Below are positions 1-7,536 of a stretch of 13,660 bases of DNA, piece by piece. Position 1 is the stretch's first letter; each line of letters begins with the position of its first letter. The position numbers and the translations under genes are program-made. Under the pieces are notes generated by a model. It was not told where the DNA came from, did no database searches, and saw only the letters and a list, made by a program, of their open reading frames with translations. Source of the stretch: SSC4 sp964443225 (GTDB lineage Bacteria; Chloroflexota; Anaerolineae; SSC4; Amarolineaceae); NCBI GenBank assembly GCA_964443225.1, contig CAYUCC010000110.1, positions 1 to 13,660 on the forward strand, given 5' to 3'.

Positions 1-66
<66 letters not shown>

Positions 67-192
67 AATCCAAAATCCAAAATCCAAAATCCAAAATCCC
101 CCCCCTCCCCAATCCAAAATCCAAAATCCAAAATCCAAAATCCCCCCCCCCTCCCCCAATCCAAAATCCAAAATCCAAAATCCAAAATCCCC
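67..192. repeat. Heptamer (AATCCAA) repeat in three higher-order blocks
   Basis: Three blocks start at 67, 111 and 158. Each contains exactly four copies of AATCCAA followed by a partial copy AATCC. The first two blocks are each followed by a C-rich linker with one T inside (98-110 and 142-157), giving higher-order periods of 44 and 47 bases. The third block runs into CCCC at 189-192 and then into unique sequence. The difference in period lies entirely in C-tract length, so it could be slippage or sequencing error. Heptanucleotide short tandem repeats of this general kind are known from filamentous cyanobacteria and some other bacteria. No open reading frame or dyad symmetry is evident inside. 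The array is cut on its left by the assembly gap, so its true length is unknown. Confidence 0.92.
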
Positions 193-195
193 ACT

Positions 196-232
196 ATGCC
201 CATCCGCCCAACCTGTGGTACAATCGCGCCCA
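196..232 (+). promoter_or_regulatory. Extended -10 promoter for the ten-gene operon
   Basis: The hexamer TACAAT at 219-224 matches five of six bases of the sigma-70 -10 consensus. It is preceded by TGG at 216-218, giving an extended -10 element (TGnTACAAT). The -35 position (about 196-201, ATGCCC) is poor, which is tolerated when the -10 is extended. Transcription would start near 231, leaving a leader of about 30 bases before the GTG at 261. The element begins only 24 bases after the heptamer array. It is the only convincing promoter found on the + strand upstream of the gene chain. Confidence 0.6.
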
Positions 233-260
233 ATCCGTCACCGAGGTCTGCAACACACCT

Positions 261-1265
261 GTGGAATATCGACCACTTGGCCGAACCGGCATGCGTGTCT
301 CGGCCGTGGGTTTTGGCGCCTGGGCCATCGGCGGGGCTGCCTTCGGCAACAGTTACGGTCCAACCGACGATGACACTTCGCGTGCGGCGATTCGCCACGC
401 CCTGGAACTTGGCTGCACCTTCTTCGATACCGCCGACGTCTATGGGCACGGCCACAGCGAAGACCTGCTGGGTGAGGTCCTGGCCGCGGCGGGCCAACGC
501 CACGACGTGGTGATCGCCACCAAAGTCGGGGGCAATTTCTACCACTACGGCATCGATCCCACCCTGGCACCCCACCTCGAACGATTCCTCGGCCAACCCC
601 TCGCCAGTTTTGCGCCTGGTGCGGTGCTGCCGGTGACCCACAGCGTCGCGTTTGCCGCCGGCTATATCCGCTTTGCCTGCGAACACAGCCTGCGCCGCCT
701 GCGCACCGATGTGATCGACCTCTACCAGCTGCACAACCCCAGCCTGGCCGTCCTGGTCGCCGACGAGACCTGGACGGTGCTGGAGGAGCTCAAAGCAGCG
801 GGCAAAATCCGCAGCTGCGGCGTGTCGATCCACGATACCCAGGAGGGTCTGGCAGCCATGACCTGCGGCCAACCCGACGCCATCCAGGTCGTCTACAACC
901 TGCTCGAGCGCGAGGCCGCGCAGGACCTGTTCCCAGCAGCCCAGGCCGCCGGCATTGGCATCATCGCCCGCGAACCGCTGGCCAATGGCATCCTGACCGG
1001 CAAGTACCAGCCAGGCACCCAATTCGCCGCCCAGGATCACCGCAGCCGCTGGCCGGCCGACTACCTGAACCAACGCATCGGCGCCGCCCAGCTGCTGCAC
1101 GAGCGCCTATCGGCACCCACGGCAACGCCGGCACAGGTCGCAATTCGTTTCGTCCTGGACCATCCCGCCGTCAGTACCGTCGTCGTGGGCGCCAAAACAC
1201 CCGCGCAGGTTGCAGAGAATCTGGCAGCAGCCAGCGTACCCCCGCTGGAGTCACTCCACGCATGA
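261..1265 (+). CDS. Aldo/keto reductase family oxidoreductase
   Basis: This 334-residue protein has the normal length for an NAD(P)H-dependent aldo/keto reductase with a TIM barrel, probably acting in the cytoplasm on an aldehyde or ketone that cannot be deduced. The N-terminus (EYRPLGRTGMRVSAVGFGAW) is typical of the YajO/YghZ-like branch. The catalytic tetrad is visible: Asp56 and Tyr61 in FFDTADVYGHGHSEDLLG, Lys88 in VVIATKVGG, and His158 in DLYQLHNPS. The C-terminal cofactor-binding segment VVVGAKTPAQVAENL is also intact. The start is a GTG at 261, chosen because the family N-terminus begins exactly there; the upstream GAGG at 243-246 is a weak ribosome-binding site. It ends in an ATGA overlap with the next gene. 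It is the first gene of the operon, with no obvious functional tie to glycan synthesis. Confidence 0.93.
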   Translation: MEYRPLGRTGMRVSAVGFGAWAIGGAAFGNSYGPTDDDTSRAAIRHALELGCTFFDTADVYGHGHSEDLLGEVLAAAGQRHDVVIATKVGGNFYHYGIDPTLAPHLERFLGQPLASFAPGAVLPVTHSVAFAAGYIRFACEHSLRRLRTDVIDLYQLHNPSLAVLVADETWTVLEELKAAGKIRSCGVSIHDTQEGLAAMTCGQPDAIQVVYNLLEREAAQDLFPAAQAAGIGIIAREPLANGILTGKYQPGTQFAAQDHRSRWPADYLNQRIGAAQLLHERLSAPTATPAQVAIRFVLDHPAVSTVVVGAKTPAQVAENLAAASVPPLESLHA

Positions 1266-2053
1266 CTGCCAGTGCTAACCGCCATCCACAGCGCATCATC
1301 TCACTGGCACCGGGCACGTCCGAAGTCCTCTATGCCCTGGGAGTGAGTGACCGCGTCGTAGGTGTCACCCGATACTGCGATTGGCCACCCGAAGCACGCC
1401 GCAAAACAATCGATGTGGATGGCTGGCTCGACGTGCACGACCCGCGTATCCACGATCTTCGACCTGACCAAATCATCACCTCGACCCGACTGCACGGTGA
1501 GATTGCCGCACGCCTGGAAGTTGACGGCGTGCCGGTGCTGAGTGTCGATCCCAAGACCATGGACGACGTGATGGAAAGCATCGTCCTGATTGGCCGCGCT
1601 GTCGGTGCTGACGTCATGGCGCAGGTGGTGGTGGAAGACCTGCGGCGACGCATGGCCGCCATTGCCACCGCCAACAGCCGGCGGGTCCGCCGGCCGCGCG
1701 TCTACGTGGAAGATTGGCACAAACCGCCGACCGCCGCCGGTTATTGGGTGCCCGAGCTGGTGACGTGGGCGGGCGGCGTGAGCGGCCTGGCCGGCACGGG
1801 TCAACGCAGCCCCCAGATCAGCGACGAGGCTATCCAGGCCTACGATCCCGAGCTGATCGTACTGGCATGGAGCGGCTTCGGCAGCGCGGCGCGGCCCGAA
1901 CACGTGACGGCGCGGCAGGGTTGGGAACAGGTCAGCGCACTGCGCACCGGCCAGGTGCACGTCATCGACGACGGCCTGCTCAACCGGCCGGGACCGCGCC
2001 TGCTGCTGGGCCTGCGCCAGCTCACCCACCTGATCCAGGCCTGTCCTGAGTGA
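1262..2053 (+). CDS. Cobalamin-binding protein (BtuF/FepB-like, PF01497), no signal peptide
   Basis: The 263 residues cover one periplasmic-binding-protein-2 domain of the kind that binds vitamin B12 or iron chelates for ABC importers. Family signatures are the N-terminal RIISLAPGTSEVLYALG (11-27), GVTRYCDWP (34-42), VEDWHKP (149-155), YWVPELVTWAGG (161-172) and NRPGPRLLLGLRQL (241-254). Unlike true BtuF there is no signal peptide or lipobox: the domain starts about ten residues from the Met, and no hydrophobic segment precedes it. The protein should therefore stay in the cytoplasm, as annotated for stand-alone 'cobalamin-binding proteins' in several phyla. No BtuC or BtuD permease or ATPase gene is nearby. 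The start overlaps the reductase stop by 4 bases (ATGA), indicating translational coupling. The ligand is inferred from family only; a role as a cobamide carrier or sensor is possible. Confidence 0.85.
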   Translation: MTASANRHPQRIISLAPGTSEVLYALGVSDRVVGVTRYCDWPPEARRKTIDVDGWLDVHDPRIHDLRPDQIITSTRLHGEIAARLEVDGVPVLSVDPKTMDDVMESIVLIGRAVGADVMAQVVVEDLRRRMAAIATANSRRVRRPRVYVEDWHKPPTAAGYWVPELVTWAGGVSGLAGTGQRSPQISDEAIQAYDPELIVLAWSGFGSAARPEHVTARQGWEQVSALRTGQVHVIDDGLLNRPGPRLLLGLRQLTHLIQACPE

Positions 2054-3291
2054 TGGCATCCGGTGCGGAGTCTCTGCTGAATGGTGGAATGACCGACCAG
2101 CTGGCCAGCGTGTTGGAGGTCCTGGCAGCGTGGGTACTGCGGCCAGGATCACCGCCGCCGGCTATCGCAACCTGGGATCGTGCGACCTGGCAGGCCTTTG
2201 GCCATTTGGCCTATCTGCAAGGGGTGCTGCCGCTGTTACACCACGAACCGTTTTGGCCCCACCTGCCGGCCGAGATTCAGGAGCGTGCCGCTGCCGGTTA
2301 CGACCTCAACCACCAACGCAATCAGCGTCTGCTGGTGGAACTACGCGCCATCCTGGAGAGTCTGCACCGCGCCGGCATTCCGGCCATGCCGCTCAAGGGC
2401 GCCGTGCTCCTGGTGCAGCACGTCTATCCGCACATCGCAGACCGCGTGCTGCACGACCTCGACATCCTGGTGCCGCGCGATGATCTCGAGCGGGCGCGCG
2501 CTGCATTATCTGAATTGCGCTACACCGTGGAGAACGTGACGTGGCGGCACATCGTGCTGTGTCCGCCTGACAATCGCGGTGTCGTCTCCTGGACACACGA
2601 CCATCCCGACAACCCGCGCCGCGTCGATCTGCACGGTGGCGTGCGCGAGGACTACCGCGGTGTCACCCTCGATCTCACCGACCACCTGTGGCAGTCGGCC
2701 ACACCGGCGCCCCTGCTCGGAACAACGGCCTGGCTCCCGTCGCAGCCGGCCCTGCTGCACCACCTGGCCACCCACGGCTCGGTATCGGTACTCGAACGCC
2801 TGGTGCGCCTCGGACACCTGGTGGACCTGGCATACCTGGCCGACTGGTTGACGCCGGCACAGGTCAGCGCGGGTTTGACGCCGCAGGCCCGTGGGGAAGC
2901 ACGTTTTCTGTATCCAGCTCTGCAGCTCACGTCCACCTACAGTCCATCAGACACCTTACGATTGGCGACCGACCGTCTCGCCGCCGATGTCTCCGTTCGT
3001 TTGCAGGCATGGGCGCGTGCCGGACGGCTTTCCAACCGGTCGTTCCTGGCACGCTCGTCGCCCCCGGGTGAGACCCTGCGCTTCTGGCCCGAGACGCCGC
3101 GTGAAACGTGGACCGTTCTGCACCATACGATCTTTCATACGCGCGGTGAGCTGGCCACCCTGTATCCCCACCTGGCTGCCTCACGTTGGTATTGGCTGGC
3201 TTACCCGCGGTTCTGGGCCGCCCTCTCGCTGTCGCTGGCACGGCGCAGTTGGCAGACGCTGACCACGCGCGACGTGACGCATGACCGGTAA
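2053..3291 (+). CDS. Nucleotidyltransferase family protein (PF14907-like)
   Basis: This 412-residue protein belongs to the 'uncharacterised nucleotidyltransferase' family often found in polysaccharide and natural-product clusters. The diagnostic block is GIPAMPLKGAVLL (about 108-120) followed by VLHDLDILVPRDDLERA (about 132-148). In this block LHDLDILV carries the Asp-x-Asp pair (about 135 and 137) expected to bind metal in a Pol-beta-type nucleotidyltransferase fold. A VDLHGGV motif near 191-197 is also typical. The rest of the protein is variable and helical-looking, with no membrane segment. The start is uncertain: ATG 2053 overlaps the upstream stop as TGATG, GTG 2050 lies one codon earlier, and ATG 2089 would give MTDQL. 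No strong ribosome-binding site decides between them. The reaction is unknown; transfer of a nucleotide or sugar-phosphate group in glycan assembly is a guess from context. The 3' end overlaps the flippase gene by 11 bases. Confidence 0.82.
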   Translation: MASGAESLLNGGMTDQLASVLEVLAAWVLRPGSPPPAIATWDRATWQAFGHLAYLQGVLPLLHHEPFWPHLPAEIQERAAAGYDLNHQRNQRLLVELRAILESLHRAGIPAMPLKGAVLLVQHVYPHIADRVLHDLDILVPRDDLERARAALSELRYTVENVTWRHIVLCPPDNRGVVSWTHDHPDNPRRVDLHGGVREDYRGVTLDLTDHLWQSATPAPLLGTTAWLPSQPALLHHLATHGSVSVLERLVRLGHLVDLAYLADWLTPAQVSAGLTPQARGEARFLYPALQLTSTYSPSDTLRLATDRLAADVSVRLQAWARAGRLSNRSFLARSSPPGETLRFWPETPRETWTVLHHTIFHTRGELATLYPHLAASRWYWLAYPRFWAALSLSLARRSWQTLTTRDVTHDR

Positions 3292-4843
3292 CCTGCGGCG
3301 TCCTGCCCTGTTGGTGCTCATCTTGACACTGGCGACCAACGCGCTAAACTACCTGCGCGACGCGGCGTTGGCCGCTCAGTATGGTGCCAGCCCGGCGACC
3401 GACGCCCTCTTCACGGCGCTGCTGATCCCGTCGATTTTGCAGCAAATGCTCGTGGCGGGTACACTTGCGGCGGCGGTGGTGCCAGTCTACCTGGAACTCC
3501 GCAGTCACAGCCAGTGGCAGAGCCGGCGTTTCGTCGGTCGAGTGCTGACCGGTACGCTGCTGGTGTTGGGCACGGGAATCGCCCTGGCCGTGGCCCTGCT
3601 GCCACGCCTGGTGCCCGCCCTGCTGCCCGGATTCGATACCGCCACCCAGCTGCTGACCGTGCAGGCGCTGCGGTATCTCCTGCCCGGCGCGTTGTGCCTC
3701 GTCCTGGCCGGTGTGGTGGGTGTGCTGCTCAATGCACACCACCGATTTGCCTGGCCGGCCTTCGTGCCCGCGTTCAGCAGCTTGGCCGCACTGAGCGTGC
3801 TGGCGTTCGTGCCGGGCGTTACCGTCGGACTGCTGGCATTGGCCATGGCCCTAGCGATGGGGCTGCAGCTGATCGTCCAGCTGCCGCTGCTGGCCACGTC
3901 GGTGCGGCAGCCGTATCAAGGTCCGGCAGCGACGGGTCGCCCATCCTGGCTGGCAGCGCCGGTGCGGCGGGTGGTCGTATTGGCCGTGCCGCTCCTGGCC
4001 TATGCCAGCCTGGCGCAGGTCACCACCATCGTGGAACGCACCTTTGGGTCGCACCTCGGCGAAGGCGCCGTAGCACGACTGACCCTGGCGCAGAAGCTGT
4101 CATCCCTGCCCCTCTTCCTGGTTGCCGGCTCACTGGCGATTGTCCTGTTTCCACGCCTGGCCGCCCTGAGCGATCACCCAGCGGGCTTTCGAGCTGCGCT
4201 CAGCAGTGGTCTGCGGGCAACACTGCCACCGCTGCTGGTGTGCACGGCCTGGCTGGTGGGTGCCAGCCGCCTGTGGGTGACACTTCTGTACCAGCGTGGT
4301 GCATTTAGCGCAGCCGATGCCGAACAGACCGCCCAACTTCTGGCGGGTTACGCCCTGGGTCTGACCACGGCGGGCATCGGCGCTATTCTGCTGAAAGCGC
4401 TGCACGCGCGCCAGGACGTTCGTTCCCCGCTGTGGGTGTTGGCGGTCGCCCTGGGCGGTTACTTGGTTTTGGCAACCATCTTAAGCCGCACGCAGGGGGC
4501 GTTTGGATTGGCGCTGGCGTTGTCGGTTACGACGGTGATTTCGAGCGTATTGTTTGGCCTGGTGTTGGTGGTCCGCCATCACAGCCTCGACGTGCGCCAG
4601 CTGCTGAATAACCTGGTGCGCCTGCTGCCGGCCGCGCTGGCAGCCGGTGCGGTGGCGTGGTTGGTGGAAACGACGCTGTTTGCGCCGCTTGCGTCCAGTT
4701 TTGGGGGCTTGCTGTTGTGTGCGGGCGCGGTCGTGTTGGCCAGCGGCCTGGTGTTCGTCCTGCTGGCGCAGCTGTGCGGCTTCGATCTGTTTCGTCTGTC
4801 ACTGCGTACCCCCGGCGCTCAACCGCAATCGGTGAGCGAATGA
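3281..4843 (+). CDS. MurJ/MviN-type lipid-linked oligosaccharide flippase
   Basis: The 520-residue integral membrane protein of the MOP superfamily is almost entirely hydrophobic, with roughly 14 predicted helices. Its N-terminus aligns without gaps to MurJ: NYLRDAALAAQYGASPATDA (23-42) matches the RVLGFARD...GATDA region, then LLIPSILQQMLVAGTLAAAVVP. By my own alignment to E. coli MurJ from memory, Arg24 and Asp39 are kept (Arg26, Asp41), Arg18 is replaced by Asn20, Arg52 by Gln54, and Arg270 by a Lys in LAQKLSSLP. MurJ flips lipid II. Here the gene sits among glycosyltransferases, a Wzy-like polymerase and a Wzz-kinase, and no other Wzx is present, so it more likely flips the operon's own lipid-linked glycan. 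It could still be the cell's lipid II flippase. The start overlaps the previous gene by 11 bases and its stop overlaps the next start (ATGA). Confidence 0.88.
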   Translation: MTGNLRRPALLVLILTLATNALNYLRDAALAAQYGASPATDALFTALLIPSILQQMLVAGTLAAAVVPVYLELRSHSQWQSRRFVGRVLTGTLLVLGTGIALAVALLPRLVPALLPGFDTATQLLTVQALRYLLPGALCLVLAGVVGVLLNAHHRFAWPAFVPAFSSLAALSVLAFVPGVTVGLLALAMALAMGLQLIVQLPLLATSVRQPYQGPAATGRPSWLAAPVRRVVVLAVPLLAYASLAQVTTIVERTFGSHLGEGAVARLTLAQKLSSLPLFLVAGSLAIVLFPRLAALSDHPAGFRAALSSGLRATLPPLLVCTAWLVGASRLWVTLLYQRGAFSAADAEQTAQLLAGYALGLTTAGIGAILLKALHARQDVRSPLWVLAVALGGYLVLATILSRTQGAFGLALALSVTTVISSVLFGLVLVVRHHSLDVRQLLNNLVRLLPAALAAGAVAWLVETTLFAPLASSFGGLLLCAGAVVLASGLVFVLLAQLCGFDLFRLSLRTPGAQPQSVSE

Positions 4844-5958
4844 CAACAGCCAGGCGACGTGCCGTGTTCGATCTCAGTTTTCCGGCGCGTAACCGCAGCG
4901 GCATCGGCACCTACGGCAACGAGCTGCTGCACGCCCTGCGCACCAGTGGCCAGGATGACTGGCGGATCGATGCCTTCGTGGCACCCGGCTTCCGCGTGAA
5001 GACGCACACCTGGCAAAAACTGGCCGATGCCGCCGGCCTGCTGTGGGGGATCGAAGGGCAGCTGCCAGTGACCCTGTGGCGCCGCCGCCCGGCCCTGGTG
5101 CACGCGCCGGCGTTCATTGCACCGCTGCCGCCGCTGCCGTGCCCGCTGGTGGTGACGATCCACGATACGATCCTGGAGGACGGCTGGCAGGCTTTCCATC
5201 CGGCGTGGCGTCTGTTCCACCGCATCTCGGTGCAGCGGGCGGTCGCGCGCGCGGCCGCCATTCTGGTGCCGTCACAGCAGACAGCGCTCGACCTGCGCCG
5301 CGTCTATGCCAGTGCCCTCGACACGGATCGGGTCCATGTGATACCCAACGGTCTGAATCCGGTGTTCCGTCCGCTGCCAGCGCCGGTCGTCGATGGGGTT
5401 CTGGCGCGTTATCACCTATCGTCCCCGTATGTCATGTTTGCGGGTGCACAGGTCGATCGTAAGAATATCGTGCGCCTGGTGGAAGCGTACGCAGCGCTGC
5501 GCCGCTTCCGGACGTGGCCGTTGGTCATCGCCGGACCGCCCGGCAATGCCAGCCAGGACATCGACGCCGCGGTGGCACGGCTCGGACTCCAGGGCGCCGT
5601 ACACGTGTTGGGCCGTGTCCCGTTGGATGACCTGGTGGCCCTGCTCAACGGCGCACAGCTGTTCGTTTTTCCGTCGCTCTACGAGGGGAGCGGTCTGCCG
5701 CCGCTCGAGGCGATGGCGTGTGGGGTTCCAGTCGTGGCCTCGCAGACCGGTGCCCTCGCCGAAGCCGCCGGCGATGCGGCGCTGCTGGTCGATCCCACCC
5801 AGGTGGCGTCGATCGCGGCTGGCATGCAGCGCCTGGCGGACGACGAAACCCTGCGCACGACGCTGCGGGCGCGCGGCCTGGCGCGTGCGGCCACGTTCAC
5901 CTGGCAGCGGTCCGCCCAGGCCACGTTGGACGTTTATCGACAAGTTGCCGGAACCTGA
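4840..5958 (+). CDS. Glycosyltransferase family 4 (GT-B), first of three
   Basis: A 372-residue retaining glycosyltransferase of the GT-B fold, expected at the cytoplasmic face of the membrane and adding one sugar to a lipid-linked acceptor. The N-terminal acceptor domain has NRSGIGTYGNELLHAL (18-33) and VVTIHDTIL (104-112). The donor domain has FAGAQVDRKN (200-209) and LGRVPLDDLVALL (257-269). The E-x7-E signature of GT4 is present as EGSGLPPLEAM, Glu282 and Glu290, followed by GVPVVAS. The general pattern resembles mannosyl- or rhamnosyl-transferases of the MtfB/RfaB kind, but donor and acceptor cannot be read from sequence. The start is the ATG at 4840, in an ATGA overlap with the flippase stop. 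The frame is open further upstream to 4657, but that part lies inside the flippase gene and lacks family similarity. Confidence 0.9.
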   Translation: MTTARRRAVFDLSFPARNRSGIGTYGNELLHALRTSGQDDWRIDAFVAPGFRVKTHTWQKLADAAGLLWGIEGQLPVTLWRRRPALVHAPAFIAPLPPLPCPLVVTIHDTILEDGWQAFHPAWRLFHRISVQRAVARAAAILVPSQQTALDLRRVYASALDTDRVHVIPNGLNPVFRPLPAPVVDGVLARYHLSSPYVMFAGAQVDRKNIVRLVEAYAALRRFRTWPLVIAGPPGNASQDIDAAVARLGLQGAVHVLGRVPLDDLVALLNGAQLFVFPSLYEGSGLPPLEAMACGVPVVASQTGALAEAAGDAALLVDPTQVASIAAGMQRLADDETLRTTLRARGLARAATFTWQRSAQATLDVYRQVAGT

Positions 5959-5973
5959 CGAAACCAGAGGTTC
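5951..5973 (+). promoter_or_regulatory. Small hairpin overlapping stop codon and ribosome-binding site
   Basis: A 6-base perfect inverted repeat, GAACCT (5951-5956) and AGGTTC (5968-5973), is separated by 11 bases. The left arm reaches the first base of the upstream stop codon. The right arm covers three bases of the AGAGG ribosome-binding site (5966-5970) of the chain-length regulator gene. A ribosome finishing the glycosyltransferase would melt it, so it could couple the two translations across the 20-base gap. The stem is short and the idea is speculative. Confidence 0.3.
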
Positions 5974-5978
5974 GATGC

Positions 5979-7532
5979 ATGACCCAGTTACCCGACATAA
6001 GCCCTTACCTGGCGTTTTTGCGCCGCCGGTGGTGGTTGCTCATCCTGCTGCCCCTGCTGTACGCGGCCGTGGCGTATGGCCTGAGCCTGCGTGCGGCGCC
6101 GGTCTACCGCGCCCAGGCCCTGCTCCAGGTTTCACCCGCCGCGCCCGCCACCGCCGATGTCAGCGCAATCTATGCCGGTGAACGCCTGGCCACGACCTAT
6201 GCCGAAATCATCGGTCAGCCGGCTACGCTCGAAGCCACGACTGCCCAACTGGCGGCAATCGATCCGGCACGTAACTGGCGTTTCACCGTAGAGGCAGAAC
6301 CGATTCGCGAAACCCAGCTGATCCGGCTGCAGGTCGATGCCGCCAGCCCGGCGGATGCCGAAACGATCGCCAACACCCTGGCCGCGACCTTCATTGCGAC
6401 CAACCAGGCACGCCAGGTGGCGCGGTTTGCGGCGTCCAAGGCAAATTTGGAGGAGCAGATCGCTGCCAGCGAAACCCAAATCAAAGCGGAGGAGGCGGGT
6501 GCGGCCAACGCCGATGTGCTGGCCCGTTTGCGCCAATCGTTGAGCGCACTGACCGCCAGCTACGAGGGGATCCGCCTGGCCGAAGCGCAATCGGCAGACA
6601 ACATCACTGTCGTGCAGCCCGCCACCGGCAGCCCCAATCCGGTGCGGCCGCGGCCGCTCTTCAATGCCCTGGCCGCCGCCATCGTCGGCCTGGCGATGGC
6701 CCTGGCCCTGGCCTTCGTGCTCGAAGCGCTCGATGACCGTCTCCACACGGCGGAGCGGGCAGCGGCTGCCACTTCGCTACCCGTGCTGGCGACGGTCACA
6801 CGCGGGCCGGCCGCCAACGGCAGTGGGCCCGTGATCCTTCAGGATCCACAGGCGTCGGGCGCCGAAGCCTATCGCGTGCTGCGGGCCAACCTGCGCTTTG
6901 CCGCCCTGGACCACCCGCTGCGGACGGTAACGGTGGTCAGCCCCGAACCCGGCGAGGGCAAAAGCACGACGGCGGCCAACCTGGCGGCGGCCATGGCGCA
7001 GACGGGGCAGCGGGTGATCCTCGTCGATGCCGATTTGCGTCGCCCCACGCTGCATCAGATGTTTGGCGTCGGCAACAACGTCGGCCTGACGACGGCACTC
7101 CTGGATACCGGGTCCGAGCTGAGCCAACACCTGCAGGCCACCGCCCTGCCCAACCTGGCCCTGTTGACGAGTGGACCCCTGCCGCCCAACCCCTCGGAGC
7201 TGCTCAGTTCGAGCCGCATGAGCACGCTGCTGCACGAGATGGGCACCCAGGCCGACGCCGTCATCCTGGACAGTGCACCGGTACTGGCCGTCGCCGACGC
7301 GGCGATCCTGGCCCACCTCAGTGACGGGACGCTGCTGGTCATCGATGCCACGCGCACCCGTCGCGGCACGGCGCAGCGCGCGGCGGCACAGCTGCAGCGC
7401 ACCGGTGCCCACGTGCTCGGGGTCGTGCTGAACCGCGTGGCACGGTCGGAAAATGCGTACGATCGTTATTACGGGGAGCGCAGCAGCGAAACACTGGCCG
7501 TGCAGCAACGCCCGACCCAGAGACCAGGGTGA
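5979..7532 (+). CDS. Fused Wzz-type chain-length regulator / bacterial tyrosine kinase (BY-kinase)
   Basis: This 517-residue inner-membrane protein combines a polysaccharide co-polymerase and its autokinase. The Wzz part has a first membrane helix at about 18-37, an extracytoplasmic domain with a helical, Ala/Glu-rich stretch (about 145-205), a Pro-rich motif (GSPNPVRPRPLFN, 217-229) and a second helix at 229-248. The kinase domain follows: EAYRVLRANLRF (296-307), Walker A PEPGEGKSTTAANLA (322-336), Walker A' VILVDADLRRP (346-356), PPNPSELL (402-409) and Walker B AVILDSAPVLAVAD (427-440). A C-terminal tyrosine cluster (Tyr494, Tyr497, Tyr498) fits the autophosphorylated tail of CpsD/Wzc-like enzymes. 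It should control glycan polymerisation and length with the Wzy-like protein encoded next. The single-chain form resembles Wzc of diderms, though no Wza partner is seen here. The ATG at 5979 is chosen because AGAGG lies 8 bases upstream and the protein begins there with family similarity. Confidence 0.93.
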   Translation: MTQLPDISPYLAFLRRRWWLLILLPLLYAAVAYGLSLRAAPVYRAQALLQVSPAAPATADVSAIYAGERLATTYAEIIGQPATLEATTAQLAAIDPARNWRFTVEAEPIRETQLIRLQVDAASPADAETIANTLAATFIATNQARQVARFAASKANLEEQIAASETQIKAEEAGAANADVLARLRQSLSALTASYEGIRLAEAQSADNITVVQPATGSPNPVRPRPLFNALAAAIVGLAMALALAFVLEALDDRLHTAERAAAATSLPVLATVTRGPAANGSGPVILQDPQASGAEAYRVLRANLRFAALDHPLRTVTVVSPEPGEGKSTTAANLAAAMAQTGQRVILVDADLRRPTLHQMFGVGNNVGLTTALLDTGSELSQHLQATALPNLALLTSGPLPPNPSELLSSSRMSTLLHEMGTQADAVILDSAPVLAVADAAILAHLSDGTLLVIDATRTRRGTAQRAAAQLQRTGAHVLGVVLNRVARSENAYDRYYGERSSETLAVQQRPTQRPG

Positions 7533-7536
7533 ACCC

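Noticed and set aside
67..192. The repeat array as a CRISPR
   Set aside because: The units are 7-base tandem copies with nearly identical C-rich linkers. There are no unique spacers of 30-40 bases and no cas genes.
1301..2152. A 283-codon - strand frame opposite the cobalamin-binding protein
   Set aside because: Composition (His, Gln, Arg, Pro-rich) and lack of motifs mark it as a shadow of the real + strand gene.
4657..4839. An upstream extension of the first glycosyltransferase frame
   Set aside because: It lies wholly inside the flippase gene and lacks glycosyltransferase similarity. The ATG at 4840, overlapping the flippase stop, is the natural start.
5718..5978. An upstream extension of the Wzz-kinase frame
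   Set aside because: It overlaps the end of the first glycosyltransferase and is Arg/Gly-rich. The ATG at 5979 has a proper ribosome-binding site and begins the Wzz domain.
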